Assembly: GCA_938015255.1 (NCBI GenBank)
Contig: CALLQC010000127.1
Span: 1-34,935, forward strand
Direction of reading: 5' to 3'
Length of the DNA stretch: 34,935 bases
From: an uncultured Erythrobacter sp.
GTDB taxonomy: Bacteria > Pseudomonadota > Alphaproteobacteria > Sphingomonadales > Sphingomonadaceae
Every line of letters starts with the position of its first letter. Within the stretch, counting starts at the first letter, position 1. Below, in pieces: positions 16,430 through 25,482 of this stretch. The position numbers were made by a program, and so were the translations under genes. The notes under the pieces were generated by a model. It ran no database searches and had not been told where the DNA came from. It saw nothing but the letters and a program-made list of their open reading frames with translations.

Positions 16430-16888
16430 ATGGCAAATATTCTGATTGCAGATGATGACGAGCTTGTGGCCGAAATGGTCAGCGACATCCTGATTGATGC
16501 GGGACACGCAAGTGGATGGGTGACTTCTGGTGAACAGGCGTGGAAGGTGCTTGAGCAACGCCGGCCTGACGTCCTGTTGCTCGATCAGGACATGCCCGGC
16601 ATTTCCGGTGTGAGCCTGTTGCGAAGGATCAGAGGATCATCACGATTCTACGATCTGCCAGTGATCATGTTCACCGCGATGAAGGGCGAAGCTGACGAAA
16701 ATCGCGCCATATATGCCGGCGCACAGGATTATATCCGCAAACCTTTCAATCCGCTTGCAATACCGCGCAGGATCGAAAAGATTTTGGAAGCGCGCGGACG
16801 ACAAGGCCATCTGGACCTGAAAACGCGCATGGCGCGCGATGCCGGCTATCTGGCGGAGCCAATGCAATTACAACGGCGCTCGGTGTAA
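16430..16888 (+). CDS. Single-domain response regulator
   Basis: The 152-residue protein is a receiver domain with a short C-terminal tail and no DNA-binding output. The acidic triad is DDD (8-10), the phosphoacceptor is Asp52 in VLLLDQDMPG, the conserved Thr82 is in MFTAMKGE, and Lys104 is in IRKPF. Without an output domain it likely acts by protein contact or phosphotransfer. No histidine kinase is adjacent. A good Shine-Dalgarno (GAGGGAA) precedes ATG 16430. It ends three bases before the convergent otsA stop. Confidence 0.93.
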   Translation: MANILIADDDELVAEMVSDILIDAGHASGWVTSGEQAWKVLEQRRPDVLLLDQDMPGISGVSLLRRIRGSSRFYDLPVIMFTAMKGEADENRAIYAGAQDYIRKPFNPLAIPRRIEKILEARGRQGHLDLKTRMARDAGYLAEPMQLQRRSV

Positions 16889-16891
16889 TTC

Positions 16892-18283
16892 TCAGACCGA
16901 AGCTAGATCGTCGCAGAAATTCTTTGTCCAGACCTGCACATTGTCATCGCGGATTGTGCCAATCATTGCCTCGTACCGGCTTTTGCGTTCATCAAGAGGC
17001 ATATCAAGCGCAGTCTTGATCGCGCGAGCGAGCGCATCGGGGCTGTGAGGATTGACGATCACTGCGCCGTCTCCTTCGCAAGCAAGCTGCTGGGCAGCGC
17101 CCGCAAAATCGGACAGGATCAACACGCCCGGGTCAGCCGGATCCTGGGCCGCCACATATTCTTTCGCGACCAGGTTCATTCCATCACGAAGCGGCGTGAC
17201 AAGACCGATTTTCGAAGCGCGGAAGAAGCCGTACAGCTCCGCATGGCTATAGCCTTGGTTCACGTAGCGGATAGGAACGATATCCACCTCGCTGCGCGCC
17301 CCGTTGATCTGACCCGTCTTCTGCTCAAGGGTGTTGCGGATATTCTGGTAGCTTTCGACATCCTCACGGCTGGGCGGAGCGATCTGGATAAAAACCAGGT
17401 CGCGTGTGCGTTCGGGAAACTGATCGAAAAAGCGCCCTATGCCGTCAATACGTTCCGGCAGACCTTTGGAATAATCGAGACGGTCGACACCGATCATGCC
17501 TGTACGGTTGCGGGTTGACGCAAGCAGGCGCTCCTCTGCCACCTTCGCTTCATCACTTTCGCCCTGCTTTGCAAAATGGTCCCAGTCGATACCATTGGGA
17601 TAAGCGCGTGCGGTGGTCGTGCGCCCTTCGAAAGTGATTTTACCGCTTTCCTGATCTACCGCAGCACCCAGCTCCGTTTCGCAATAATGGAAAAAGCTTC
17701 CAAGCCATTCTTCCGTCTGGAAGCCGACCAGATCATAGGCGAGCAATGTCGTAACCAACCGCTCGTGAAACGGCAGCGATGTCAGAAGCCGCGTCGGTGG
17801 CCACGGTATGTGAAGGAAGAAGCCGATCTTGTTCTTCGCACCGCGCGCGCGCAACCGGTCGCCCAGCGGTATCAGATGATAATCGTGCACCCACACCAGA
17901 TCATCTTCTTCTATCAGCGGAAGCGCGCTCTCGGCGAACCGCTCATTCACACGTTCGTAGCCCTTGCCGGTCTCATTCTCGTATTCGGCCAGATCAATGC
18001 GGTAATGGAACAGCGGCCACAGCGTTGAGTTTGCATAACCGTTGTAATATTCGTCGATGTCCCGCGTGCTCAGATCGATGGTCGCGGTGGTGACACCATC
18101 ATTGCGCTGAAGATTCATATTGCCCGTGCGGTCTTCGCTTTCCTGACCGGACCAGCCAAACCACAGGCCGCCATAATCCTTCAGCGCCGCGTTCAGAGCA
18201 CCGGCCAGCCCTCCCTGAGCGCCAGCAACGCCGCGTGCTTTGGGCACGGCGACACGGTTCGAGATAACGACAAGACGGCTCAT
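16892..18283 (-). CDS. otsA: Trehalose-6-phosphate synthase
   Basis: A GT20 glycosyltransferase joining glucose from UDP- (or ADP-) glucose to glucose-6-phosphate in the cytoplasm. The 463-residue protein has LVVISNRVAVP and the GGLAGAL loop at the start. It continues with FGWSGQ, YNGYANSTLWPLFHY, VWVHDYHLIPLG, FFLHIPWPP, YPNGIDWDHF, GVDRLDYSKGLPERI, NQGYSHAELYGFFRASKIGLVTPLRDGMNLVAKEYVA, and SDFAGAAQQL, which is the full OtsA set. ATG 18283 is used rather than the ORF-track 18301; TTAGGAGCCTT precedes it. It starts seven bases after the GH15 stop, third in otsB-GH15-otsA. Confidence 0.97.
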   Translation of the reverse strand: MSRLVVISNRVAVPKARGVAGAQGGLAGALNAALKDYGGLWFGWSGQESEDRTGNMNLQRNDGVTTATIDLSTRDIDEYYNGYANSTLWPLFHYRIDLAEYENETGKGYERVNERFAESALPLIEEDDLVWVHDYHLIPLGDRLRARGAKNKIGFFLHIPWPPTRLLTSLPFHERLVTTLLAYDLVGFQTEEWLGSFFHYCETELGAAVDQESGKITFEGRTTTARAYPNGIDWDHFAKQGESDEAKVAEERLLASTRNRTGMIGVDRLDYSKGLPERIDGIGRFFDQFPERTRDLVFIQIAPPSREDVESYQNIRNTLEQKTGQINGARSEVDIVPIRYVNQGYSHAELYGFFRASKIGLVTPLRDGMNLVAKEYVAAQDPADPGVLILSDFAGAAQQLACEGDGAVIVNPHSPDALARAIKTALDMPLDERKSRYEAMIGTIRDDNVQVWTKNFCDDLASV

Positions 18284-18290
18284 AAGGCTC

Positions 18291-20093
18291 CTAACGCACA
18301 TCGCTCCACATTTTGGAGAGCAAACCGGCGCAATTGATTACTCCTACCAGCGAGTAGGTCTGCGGGAAGTTCCCCCAAAGTTCTCCGGTTTCATAATCCA
18401 GGTCCTCTGAAAGCAGACCAGAGGCTGTCGTGTGACTCAACATTGTCTTGAACAATGTCCGCGCCTCATCATCGCGACCAGCCAGATGCAGAGCCTCGAT
18501 CAGCCAGAATGTGCAGACGTTGAAAGCCGTCTCTGGTGCGCCGAAATCATCTTCAGCCGCATAGCGCAGCATATGATCACCGCGCCGCAGATGTTTTTCA
18601 ACGGCTGCAAAAGTCTGCTGGAAACGTTCATTATCGGGCGAAAGAAATCTCAGTTCGACCATCTGGAGCAGGCTTGCATCCAGATAGTCGCTCTCGAAAC
18701 TTGCGCCGTAATGACCGCCCTCGCCATTCTCCTTCCACGCCTCCGCCTCGATCTTGGCACGGATGCTGTCAGCACGCTCGCGCCAAATCTTTGCGCGATC
18801 AGCCTTTCCCAGATGGTCGGCCGTCCTGGCGAGCCGATCGCACGCTGCCCAGCTCATTACGGCGGAATATGTGTGCACCTCTTCGCGCGTGCGGAACTCC
18901 CAAAGCCCTGCATCGGGTTGATCGTGCATTGCCCACGCCATCTTGCCGACCTGTTCGAGATTTTCGAAATCATGGTCGTCGGCCTGCCGCAGCAGCCTGC
19001 GGTCAAAAAAGCTTTGGACACTGGGCAGGACAATCTGGCCATAGCAATCATGCTGGATCTGCTTGTAGGCCGCATTTCCGCGCCGCACCGGACCCATGCC
19101 CCGATAACCGGCAAGATAGCTGGCCGTCGTTTCATCGAGCTCGCTTTGTCCCATGACCGAATAAAGCGGCTGGATCTGACCGCCGCGAGCGCTGTCCACT
19201 ATGTTGCGCAGGTATGTGAGATATTTCTCCATGACATCGAGCGCGCCAAGCCGGTTCAGCGCCTGGATCGTGTAATAGGAATCGCGGATCCAGCAGTATC
19301 GGTAATCCCAGTTCCGCTCCGAATGCGCTGCCTCGGGGATTGAGGTCGTGAGCGCCGCGACAATCGCACCTGTTTCTTCATGCTGGCACAGTTTCAGCGT
19401 GATCGCGCAGCGGATAACCTCTTCCTGCCATTCAAACGGAATATGCAGACCGCGCACCCATTGCTGCCAATATTTGCGCGTGCGCTGTTCCATGCCGCGT
19501 ACCTCATCCTGAAGGTTGCCGACAAAAGGTTCGTCAGGGCCCAGGAAAAAATGCGTGTCGCCTTCGATCCTGAAGCTGCGTCCTTCAAGCACGTATCCCA
19601 CCGGCGCGTCTGTTGAGAGGCGCAGCGCCTGCGGGCCGACCAGATAACGAATGTGGTTCGTGCCATTTGTCGTCTCAGCCAGACCCGCTCCGTAATTCTT
19701 GGTCGGTTTGAGCACCACTCGCACGCGCGGGTTCCCAGCAATAGGACGCACGATCCGCACGTAGGCCACCGGGCGGTACATCCGGCCAGAGCGCTCGTAG
19801 CGCGGGCAGAAGTCCAGTATCTCGACCGCGCTGCCATCGCTTGCTTCCAATGTGGTCACAAGGTTCGGCGTGTTGCGAATATATTCCTGCCGCGCGCTTA
19901 CCTGCCCTTCAAGCTCGAACCGCCAGATCCCTGCGTCGCGCTGTTCGCCATTGAGGAGCGCCGAAAACACCGGATCGCCGTCAACGCGCGGAACGCAGCC
20001 CCACACCAGCGCGCCAGACTGATCGATAAGGCCGGAGACCTGGCAATTGCCGATCGGCCAGAGTTCGAGGTTGGGAAGTTTGGTTTCGCTCAT
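18291..20093 (-). CDS. Glycoside hydrolase family 15 protein (glucoamylase/trehalase type)
   Basis: The 600-residue protein has the bacterial GH15 arrangement: an N-terminal beta-sandwich beginning LELWPIGNCQVSGLIDQSGALVWGCVPRVDG, followed by the (alpha/alpha)6 barrel with HSERNWDYRYCWIRDSYYTIQALNRLGALDVMEKYL, RGMGPVRRGNAAYKQIQHDCYGQIVL, CDRLARTADHLG and FNVCTFWLIEALHLAGRDDEARTLF. Some GH15 enzymes of this type hydrolyse trehalose, others alpha-glucans. Being between otsB and otsA, trehalose or a related glucan is the likely substrate. ATG 20093 overlaps the otsB stop (ATGA); a longer start at 20105 (MAGN) is possible. It has no signal peptide. Confidence 0.93.
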   Translation of the reverse strand: MSETKLPNLELWPIGNCQVSGLIDQSGALVWGCVPRVDGDPVFSALLNGEQRDAGIWRFELEGQVSARQEYIRNTPNLVTTLEASDGSAVEILDFCPRYERSGRMYRPVAYVRIVRPIAGNPRVRVVLKPTKNYGAGLAETTNGTNHIRYLVGPQALRLSTDAPVGYVLEGRSFRIEGDTHFFLGPDEPFVGNLQDEVRGMEQRTRKYWQQWVRGLHIPFEWQEEVIRCAITLKLCQHEETGAIVAALTTSIPEAAHSERNWDYRYCWIRDSYYTIQALNRLGALDVMEKYLTYLRNIVDSARGGQIQPLYSVMGQSELDETTASYLAGYRGMGPVRRGNAAYKQIQHDCYGQIVLPSVQSFFDRRLLRQADDHDFENLEQVGKMAWAMHDQPDAGLWEFRTREEVHTYSAVMSWAACDRLARTADHLGKADRAKIWRERADSIRAKIEAEAWKENGEGGHYGASFESDYLDASLLQMVELRFLSPDNERFQQTFAAVEKHLRRGDHMLRYAAEDDFGAPETAFNVCTFWLIEALHLAGRDDEARTLFKTMLSHTTASGLLSEDLDYETGELWGNFPQTYSLVGVINCAGLLSKMWSDVR

Positions 20094-20833
20094 ATTTCCA
20101 GCCATGTGTGAACCGCGCTGACATCGTCCAAGCGATAGCGCGCCGTTGTTTGTTCCCGCGAGCCTACAAGTATGCCCGCCCCGCCGAGCGCCTCGCACGC
20201 TTCAAAGCCAGCTTCGTCTGTCAGATCATCACCGATAAAAAACGGCGTCGCGCCTTTGAAAGGGGGCTCTTTCATAAAGGCTTTAACTGCTGCGCCCTTG
20301 TTTGCTGTCTTTGCGACCACTTCAACCACGCATTTGCCGCTTTGTGCGGCCCAGCCATGCGCCGTGGCCAGCTCTTGCGCAAATGTTTCCGCGTCGGGCC
20401 CTGCATCGGGATTTTGGCGGTAATGGAGGGCGCCACCATGAGGCTTCTCTTCATAGTTGAGACCGTGCTGCGCTGCATAGGCGCGCAATTCCGCCTCGAT
20501 CTCACTTGGCAATCCTTGCGCACCGTGCCCCAACAGACTGCCATCAGCGCGCCGCATGTCGCTTCCGTGTGAGCCTGCACCCGCGATCTTGAGCGGGCCA
20601 ATATGCCCTTCAATATCGCTCAGGCCGCGTCCGCTCACCACCGCACAGCGACGGCCCATGCGTATGTCCAGCGTGGCCAGACTGTCAGCCAGGCCCGCCT
20701 GCGGCTCAATGTCGTCAGGACCAGGAGCAAGTTCGACCAGCGTTCCGTCAAAATCCAGAAACAACGCAACCGGCCCGCTCGCGAGCAGCGTGGTCAATGG
20801 TGGCGGGTGGCCCGGTGCATGGTCTGATCCCAT
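20090..20833 (-). CDS. otsB: Trehalose-6-phosphate phosphatase
   Basis: A HAD-superfamily cytoplasmic phosphatase that releases trehalose from its 6-phosphate. The 247 residues show motif I LFLDFDGTLVEL, AVVSGRGLSDIE (motif II region), AGSHGSDMR, EEKPHGGALHYR, VVEVVAKTANKGAAVKAFM (lysine of motif III) and FFIGDDLTDEAGFE (motif IV). Start ATG 20833 gives an ordinary length. It is first of the operon, followed with a four-base overlap by the GH15 gene and then otsA, so trehalose synthesis is encoded in one transcription unit. Confidence 0.95.
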   Translation of the reverse strand: MGSDHAPGHPPPLTTLLASGPVALFLDFDGTLVELAPGPDDIEPQAGLADSLATLDIRMGRRCAVVSGRGLSDIEGHIGPLKIAGAGSHGSDMRRADGSLLGHGAQGLPSEIEAELRAYAAQHGLNYEEKPHGGALHYRQNPDAGPDAETFAQELATAHGWAAQSGKCVVEVVAKTANKGAAVKAFMKEPPFKGATPFFIGDDLTDEAGFEACEALGGAGILVGSREQTTARYRLDDVSAVHTWLEI

Positions 20834-20902
20834 AGGAGTGGCATAGAGGCTCAGGCCAAAGCGTCAACAATCGCGCTGCAATGCAGCATACCTATTCGCA
20901 AA

Positions 20903-22549
20903 TCAGCTTTGCGTATTCGCAAGCAGTCCCCGCCCGATGACCTGTGCCTGGATTTCCGCCGCACCTTCGAAAATATTGAGGATACGCGCATCGCACAGCA
21001 CCCGGCTGATTGGATACTCCAGCGCATAACCGTTCCCGCCGTGGATCTGCACCGCATTATCCGCTGCGCTCCATGCGGTGCGCGCCGCCAGAAGTTTTGC
21101 CATGCCTGCTTCAATATCGCAGCGATCACCGCGATCTTTCTGGCGCGCAGCAAAATAGGTGAGTTCCCGGCTCATCACGGTTTCAGCTGCCATCAATGCC
21201 AGCTTGTCCGATACGCGCGGATACCGGGTTAGCGGTTCGCCGAATTGCTTCCGGCCTTGCGCATAACTAAGGGCAAGATCGAACGCATTCCATGCGACAC
21301 CGATCGCGCGCGCAGCCGTCTGAATTCGCGCACCCTCAAATGTGCGCATCAGTTGCTTGAAACCCTGACCCTCCGCTCCGCCGAGCAACGCATCCCCCGC
21401 GACGTGAAAACCATCAAAACCCAGCGCATACTCTTTCATCCCGCGATAGCCGAGCACCTCGATTTCGCTCCCATCGATACCGTTGTCAGGAAAAGGATTG
21501 GCATCTGTGCTGCGCGTCTTTTCAGCAAGGAACATCGACAATCCGCGATAGCCGGGCTCATCAGGGTTCGTGCGGGCCATCAGCGTCATCAGATCCGTGC
21601 GCGCCGCGTGGGTAATCCAGGTTTTCGCACCGTCAATTCGCCAACGCCCATCGCCGATCTTGCGAGCCCGCGTTTTTACACTCGCCAGATCGCTGCCGGT
21701 ATCCGGCTCTGTGAAAACAGCTGTCGGCAAGATTGACCCATTGGCGATTCCGGGAAGAAACTTCGCCTTCTGCTCATCGGTTCCATTTGCGCCGATAAGC
21801 TCGCCTGCAATCTCGGACCGGGTGCCAAGCGAGCCTGCGCATATCCAGCCGCGCGAAAGCTCTTCCGATACCAGCGCCATCGCAAGCTTTCCGAGGCCAA
21901 GCCCGCCATAAGCCTCATCAATACACACGCCGAACACGCCGAGTTCAGCCATCTCCGAAATCACCCCGTCCGGGATCAGTGCGTCGTCAAGATGCCACTG
22001 ATGCGCGTGCGGCGTGATCCTGTCTTGTGTGAATGCGCGAAACTGGGCCCGGATCAGGTCGAGTGTTTCATCGCCCAGACCTTCATCGGGCAACGCGCCT
22101 TCACTAAGCAAAGCCGAATATTCCAGACGAGTTTCGGCCGTATTCCCATCAGCAAGAAAACGCTCCACGGCAGGATTGGCGGCGAATATTTCTGCAGCCT
22201 GTCCCAGGCCGAGTGTGGAGACACGGACGAACTCCCCCTGGCTCATCGCCACACCGTGTATGAGCTGCGCACAGTATTCGCCAAAACCGATGCGCAGAGT
22301 CAGTTCCTCAGCCGTTCCGAACTGATCTGAGCGATGCGCGCACGCGGCCCAATCGGCAGTCGCCTGCAGAGCTGCCACTGTAGAGGCGATCCACGCGAAG
22401 CCGTGCACAGCGTGCTGTTCACGCGTGATGAGCAACGCATCAGGTTTGCCATCAGACACCACCCGAGTGCGGACAGCATCCCGGACCTGATCTGAAAGGG
22501 CTTGCGCAGCCGATACGGCATCGCGGGCGAGAGAAATCCAGTCATTCAT
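20903..22549 (-). CDS. mcd: (2S)-methylsuccinyl-CoA dehydrogenase-like acyl-CoA dehydrogenase
   Basis: The 548-residue protein is an acyl-CoA dehydrogenase with an extra N-terminal domain of about 150 residues, as in methylsuccinyl-CoA dehydrogenase (Mcd), which makes mesaconyl-CoA in the ethylmalonyl-CoA pathway for C2 assimilation. FAD-binding blocks are [20 protein letters not shown] and [38 protein letters not shown]. The stretches [44 protein letters not shown], and [38 protein letters not shown] follow closely what I recall of Mcd. Other pathway genes (ccr, ecm, mch) are not in the window. It could be another long acyl-CoA dehydrogenase, but the match of architecture and motifs favours Mcd. 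Confidence 0.82.
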   Translation of the reverse strand: MNDWISLARDAVSAAQALSDQVRDAVRTRVVSDGKPDALLITREQHAVHGFAWIASTVAALQATADWAACAHRSDQFGTAEELTLRIGFGEYCAQLIHGVAMSQGEFVRVSTLGLGQAAEIFAANPAVERFLADGNTAETRLEYSALLSEGALPDEGLGDETLDLIRAQFRAFTQDRITPHAHQWHLDDALIPDGVISEMAELGVFGVCIDEAYGGLGLGKLAMALVSEELSRGWICAGSLGTRSEIAGELIGANGTDEQKAKFLPGIANGSILPTAVFTEPDTGSDLASVKTRARKIGDGRWRIDGAKTWITHAARTDLMTLMARTNPDEPGYRGLSMFLAEKTRSTDANPFPDNGIDGSEIEVLGYRGMKEYALGFDGFHVAGDALLGGAEGQGFKQLMRTFEGARIQTAARAIGVAWNAFDLALSYAQGRKQFGEPLTRYPRVSDKLALMAAETVMSRELTYFAARQKDRGDRCDIEAGMAKLLAARTAWSAADNAVQIHGGNGYALEYPISRVLCDARILNIFEGAAEIQAQVIGRGLLANTQS

Positions 22550-22605
22550 CGGATTATTGCTACCAGAGCTTGTGTCGGGAGTTGCCGGTCCAAAATGCGA
22601 GGATA

Positions 22606-23328
22606 TCAGATTGCATGCTTTTTCAGCGTTTCATAATCATCGCGGCATGCTTCGGCGACTTCGGCGTAGGCACCCGTCAGCTCTGGCAAACCCGCGGGAG
22701 CAGCGCCGAAACCCGTCGAGGCGTTCACCTTGTCGTACCAGTGTGCGCCCCAAACTCCGTCTTCGGCGTGCGGACCTTTTTCCCAAGCCAGCATGGCCGG
22801 ATCCCATGGCATACCGAGTGCTGCGCACAACTTTTCAAGCGTGCCAACCGGATTGCGCAGGATATCGTCTGAATCGACAACCGGCGGCGCGCGGCCAAGC
22901 CTTTCGCTTTCGATTTCGAAGTATTCGCGCAGCTGCGCGAAGCCCAACATTTGCGGGGTGCGCAATTCATTCTTGTTGCGATAACTTGCAACCACACGAT
23001 CAGGGGCGCGGATCAAAAAGGCGTGGGCGTGATCGGGAAAATCACGAATGTCGATTGGCCCGACCATATGGTGAGGCATATGCTTTTGATACCAGATCGG
23101 CTTGCCATCCGGTGCCTCGCCAGATTGCGTCTGCGTCACACTGCGCCAGTCGCAGTCCATATCGGCAATGGTTTCAGCCGCCATCGGGTGCGGCTCTCCG
23201 CTCGCCTTCAGAAAGGCTCCATAAAACGGCTCGTCCGACACTGCGCAATCTTCACGCGCGCCAAAGCTGCGCATCATGGCCGTGGAGATGTTACGCGGAC
23301 CTGACCACATGGCGATGCGGAGCGTCAC
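22606..23328 (-). CDS. Sulfotransferase-like P-loop protein coupled to an aminotransferase
   Basis: The 240-residue protein begins with [19 protein letters not shown], a P-loop like the PAPS-phosphate loop of sulfotransferases. Later it has [21 protein letters not shown] (resembling the 3'-phosphate-binding R-x-P-x-x-x-x-x-S region) and [37 protein letters not shown]. The conserved HMPHHM is of unknown role. The activity has not been proven to my knowledge; it may transfer sulfate or bind another nucleotide. The start is GTG at 23328, sharing GTGA with the stop of the upstream aminotransferase gene, so the two proteins are made together. Plants carry both domains in one polypeptide (branched-chain aminotransferase-like proteins), an argument for a joint task. 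Confidence 0.75.
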   Translation of the reverse strand: MTLRIAMWSGPRNISTAMMRSFGAREDCAVSDEPFYGAFLKASGEPHPMAAETIADMDCDWRSVTQTQSGEAPDGKPIWYQKHMPHHMVGPIDIRDFPDHAHAFLIRAPDRVVASYRNKNELRTPQMLGFAQLREYFEIESERLGRAPPVVDSDDILRNPVGTLEKLCAALGMPWDPAMLAWEKGPHAEDGVWGAHWYDKVNASTGFGAAPAGLPELTGAYAEVAEACRDDYETLKKHAI

Positions 23329-24242
23329 GTGGTCACATCCCGGTTCATCAGCTCCTTGTACAGGCCCTGCAAGCGTTCAACCATCGGTCCCCGCGCGTCG
23401 GTCAGCTTGCGGCCATCAACCTCCGTTACAGGAACGACACCGGCAAAAGTGCCAGTGACAAAAGCCTCTTCCGCGCCGTAGACATCGGTGAGAGAGAAGT
23501 TCTTCTCGAAAACAGGAATCCCGGCCTCCCGGCATACTTCGATCACATTCGAACGGGTTATTCCGCCGAGGCAATAATCGCCGCTCGACGTCCACACCTC
23601 GCCTTTGCGCACGATAAAGAAATGGGTTGAATTGCACGTCGCCACAAAGCCGTGCGGGTCCAGCATCAATGCCTCGTCAGCGCCCGCCTGTGCCGCCTGT
23701 ATGCATGCTGTGATGCAGTTGAGTTTAGAGTGGGAGTTAAGCTTCTGATCCTGCACCGCCGGATCACCGCGGCGCACATGCACGGTAAACAGGCGGATGC
23801 CGGTTTCAACCGTCGAGGGCAGCGGCGCTTTATATTCAGGAATAATCACGACTGTGGCCGGCGAAATGACCACGCGCGGGTCCTGATACGGTGTCGAGCG
23901 AATGCCGCGCGTTACCATCAGGCGGATGTGGACGCCTTCGGCATCGCGCATCTTATTGCCATCGATCGTCTCATCAATTCGTCTGGACATGTCTTCGCGA
24001 GACAGACCGACATCCATCGCAATAGCTTTAGAGCCTTCGTAAAGCCGGTCCATATGCGCATCGAGAAAGGCGATGCGCCCCTTGTGCAGCCGCAAGCCCT
24101 CCCACACGCCATCACCCAGCATAAACCCGCTGTCGAAGACCGATACCGTTGCTTGCGCGCGCGGTACAAGCGTGCCGTTTACGTTGATCAGAATGCTGTC
24201 ATTGCGCGGATCCGGCGCAAAATCATGTGTCCCTTTTGCCAT
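23325..24242 (-). CDS. Class IV aminotransferase (branched-chain/D-amino acid type)
   Basis: The 305-residue protein is a fold IV PLP enzyme: SVFDSGFMLGDGVWEGLRLHKGRIAFLDAHMDRLYEGSKAI at the N-terminus, RLMVTRG with a PLP-phosphate Arg, and the Schiff-base K173 in LNSHSKLNCITACIQAAQAGADEALMLDPHGFVATCNSTHFF. GGITRSNVIEVC, then EEAFVTGTFAGVVPVTEVDGR, complete the family. These motifs are shared by branched-chain aminotransferases, D-amino acid aminotransferases and aminodeoxychorismate lyase, and the sequence does not settle which reaction is used. Its stop overlaps the start of the sulfotransferase-like gene. Only a weak AGG precedes the ATG. A strong terminator of the next gene upstream lies at 24278-24308. 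Confidence 0.9.
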   Translation of the reverse strand: MAKGTHDFAPDPRNDSILINVNGTLVPRAQATVSVFDSGFMLGDGVWEGLRLHKGRIAFLDAHMDRLYEGSKAIAMDVGLSREDMSRRIDETIDGNKMRDAEGVHIRLMVTRGIRSTPYQDPRVVISPATVVIIPEYKAPLPSTVETGIRLFTVHVRRGDPAVQDQKLNSHSKLNCITACIQAAQAGADEALMLDPHGFVATCNSTHFFIVRKGEVWTSSGDYCLGGITRSNVIEVCREAGIPVFEKNFSLTDVYGAEEAFVTGTFAGVVPVTEVDGRKLTDARGPMVERLQGLYKELMNRDVTT

Positions 24243-24277
24243 TGCGCCTGTTTAGGCTTTGAGCTGCGGCTGACAAT

Positions 24278-24308
24278 AAAAAAGGGCGCGCTATTGATTA
24301 GCGCGCCC
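24278..24308 (-). terminator. Strong intrinsic terminator after the TPR gene
   Basis: GGGCGCGCTA-TTGAT-TAGCGCGCCC is a 10-bp perfect GC-rich stem, and in the minus-strand transcript it is directly followed by TTTTTT. It lies 33 bases after the TPR gene stop and so separates the S8-TPR unit from the aminotransferase gene. Confidence 0.92.
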
Positions 24309-24341
24309 CCTTGATCTTGCGTTCATGCCTGATGATCAGGC

Positions 24342-25406
24342 TTAGACGTTGAGCCTGACTTCCGACGCCTCCCGATTGAGGCGGTCGAGTGCGCTGGTGT
24401 GCAATCCGGCCAGCTCAACATTGCCGCTGAGTTCGAATATCTCCGACGCCGTCTCATGAAAATCGCGGAACAGGGCGTTGGTTGTGTTGAGCGGGACATC
24501 GGCGAAAGTGCGGTTAATGTGCTCTTCGGCAGTGGCCAGATTTCCGCGATCAAGCTCGATCTGCGCCAGCACACCGTAGATGAAAGGCGTCCAATCTGCG
24601 GCGAACTTTTCTGCCAGCCCGAGCGCCCGGTTCGCAGTTTCCTCAGCCTGGTCAACGGCGCCGCCGAGTTGCTGGGCTGAGGCAAGGTTTGTGAGAATTC
24701 GCGCCTGAAGGATTGGGCTCGACATCTTTTCGGCGATCACCAGAGCCTTGCCGAATTCGGCTTCTGCTTCGTCAAAGCGCTTCATGCCACGCAGCGCATT
24801 TCCGATGTTGTTGTGCGCCGAAAGCGAAAGGATGGCGTCATCGGAAAAAACAGTGGCAGCCTTGCTGTAATAGCGCAGTGTCTCTTCATATTCCTTGGCC
24901 CGCGAGTAGAGAGACCCGATATTCTGCAGGACAATCGCCTGGCTCCGTGCGTCACCAAGCTGCTCATACCGCTGTTCCGCCATCATGAAGAAGGCGAGAG
25001 CCTGGCTTGAATTTCCAGTCCGGCCTTCAAGCGATGCAGCGGAACGCAGAAGGTCAGCATAGATCTTTTCCTCAGCGAAAGACCTCGATGCGGCAGCAAG
25101 TGCGGGGCGGATGATTGTTGCAGCTTCCTCGCTCCGGTTAAGGCGCAGCAGCGCCTCCCCTTCGAGCCAGTTGGCTGTCAGGCGATCCCGCGTGGCTTCG
25201 CCAGTCTTTCCTTCGATCAGGTGCTTTGCACCGCGCGCCAGATCAAGCGCCACTCCCGGATTCTTGACCATCATGGACTTGGCTTTCGCGATGCTGGTGT
25301 GGTGCACACCGGCTTCTACCTCCGTCCCGGCATATGCCGGCGCGGCCGAGGCGATAAGCAGCGCCGCAGCAGCTGAACCGATTCCTTTGATCCCTGTTTT
25401 GAGCAT
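24342..25406 (-). CDS. Secreted tetratricopeptide-repeat protein paired with the S8 autotransporter
   Basis: With ATG 25406 the product is 354 residues and begins with a clear signal peptide (MLKTGIKGIGSAAAALLIASAAPAYAG, cleavage after AYA). The rest is helical with TPR-like pairs: ALAFFMMAEQRYEQLGDARSQAIVLQNIGSLYSRAKEYEETLRYYSKAATVF, HNNIGNALRGMKRFDEAEAEFGKALVIAEKMSSPILQARILTNLASAQQLGGAVDQAEETANRALGLAEKF, and a further pair with AQIELDRGNLATAEEHI. It should be periplasmic and act as a scaffold; partner unknown. An in-frame ATG at 25472, just after the S8 stop, has a strong GGGAGG but would leave a signal peptide with a 30-residue n-region. I prefer 25406 (AAGGGACTAAGA-ATG), but either is possible. 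Its coupling to the S8 gene suggests a role with that protein. Confidence 0.85.
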   Translation of the reverse strand: MLKTGIKGIGSAAAALLIASAAPAYAGTEVEAGVHHTSIAKAKSMMVKNPGVALDLARGAKHLIEGKTGEATRDRLTANWLEGEALLRLNRSEEAATIIRPALAAASRSFAEEKIYADLLRSAASLEGRTGNSSQALAFFMMAEQRYEQLGDARSQAIVLQNIGSLYSRAKEYEETLRYYSKAATVFSDDAILSLSAHNNIGNALRGMKRFDEAEAEFGKALVIAEKMSSPILQARILTNLASAQQLGGAVDQAEETANRALGLAEKFAADWTPFIYGVLAQIELDRGNLATAEEHINRTFADVPLNTTNALFRDFHETASEIFELSGNVELAGLHTSALDRLNREASEVRLNV

Positions 25407-25473
25407 TCTTAGTCCCTTGCTCGTGTTCTCGATTGGAAGGTCGATGTGGTTGATTTTACCGCTGATCATCATA

Positions 25474-25482
25474 GCCTCCCTT
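25474..25482 (-). promoter_or_regulatory. Strong Shine-Dalgarno between the S8 stop and the alternative TPR start
   Basis: AAGGGAGGC overlaps the TAA of the S8 gene and sits one base before ATG 25472 and four before ATG 25469. It competes with the signal-peptide start at 25406. It may drive a longer protein or a 22-residue in-frame extension. Confidence 0.5.

Noticed and set aside
22557-23630. 357-residue plus-strand ORF opposite the sulfotransferase-like gene
   Set aside because: Product is Arg/His/Pro-rich without family motifs; the minus strand has the P-loop and aminotransferase motifs.
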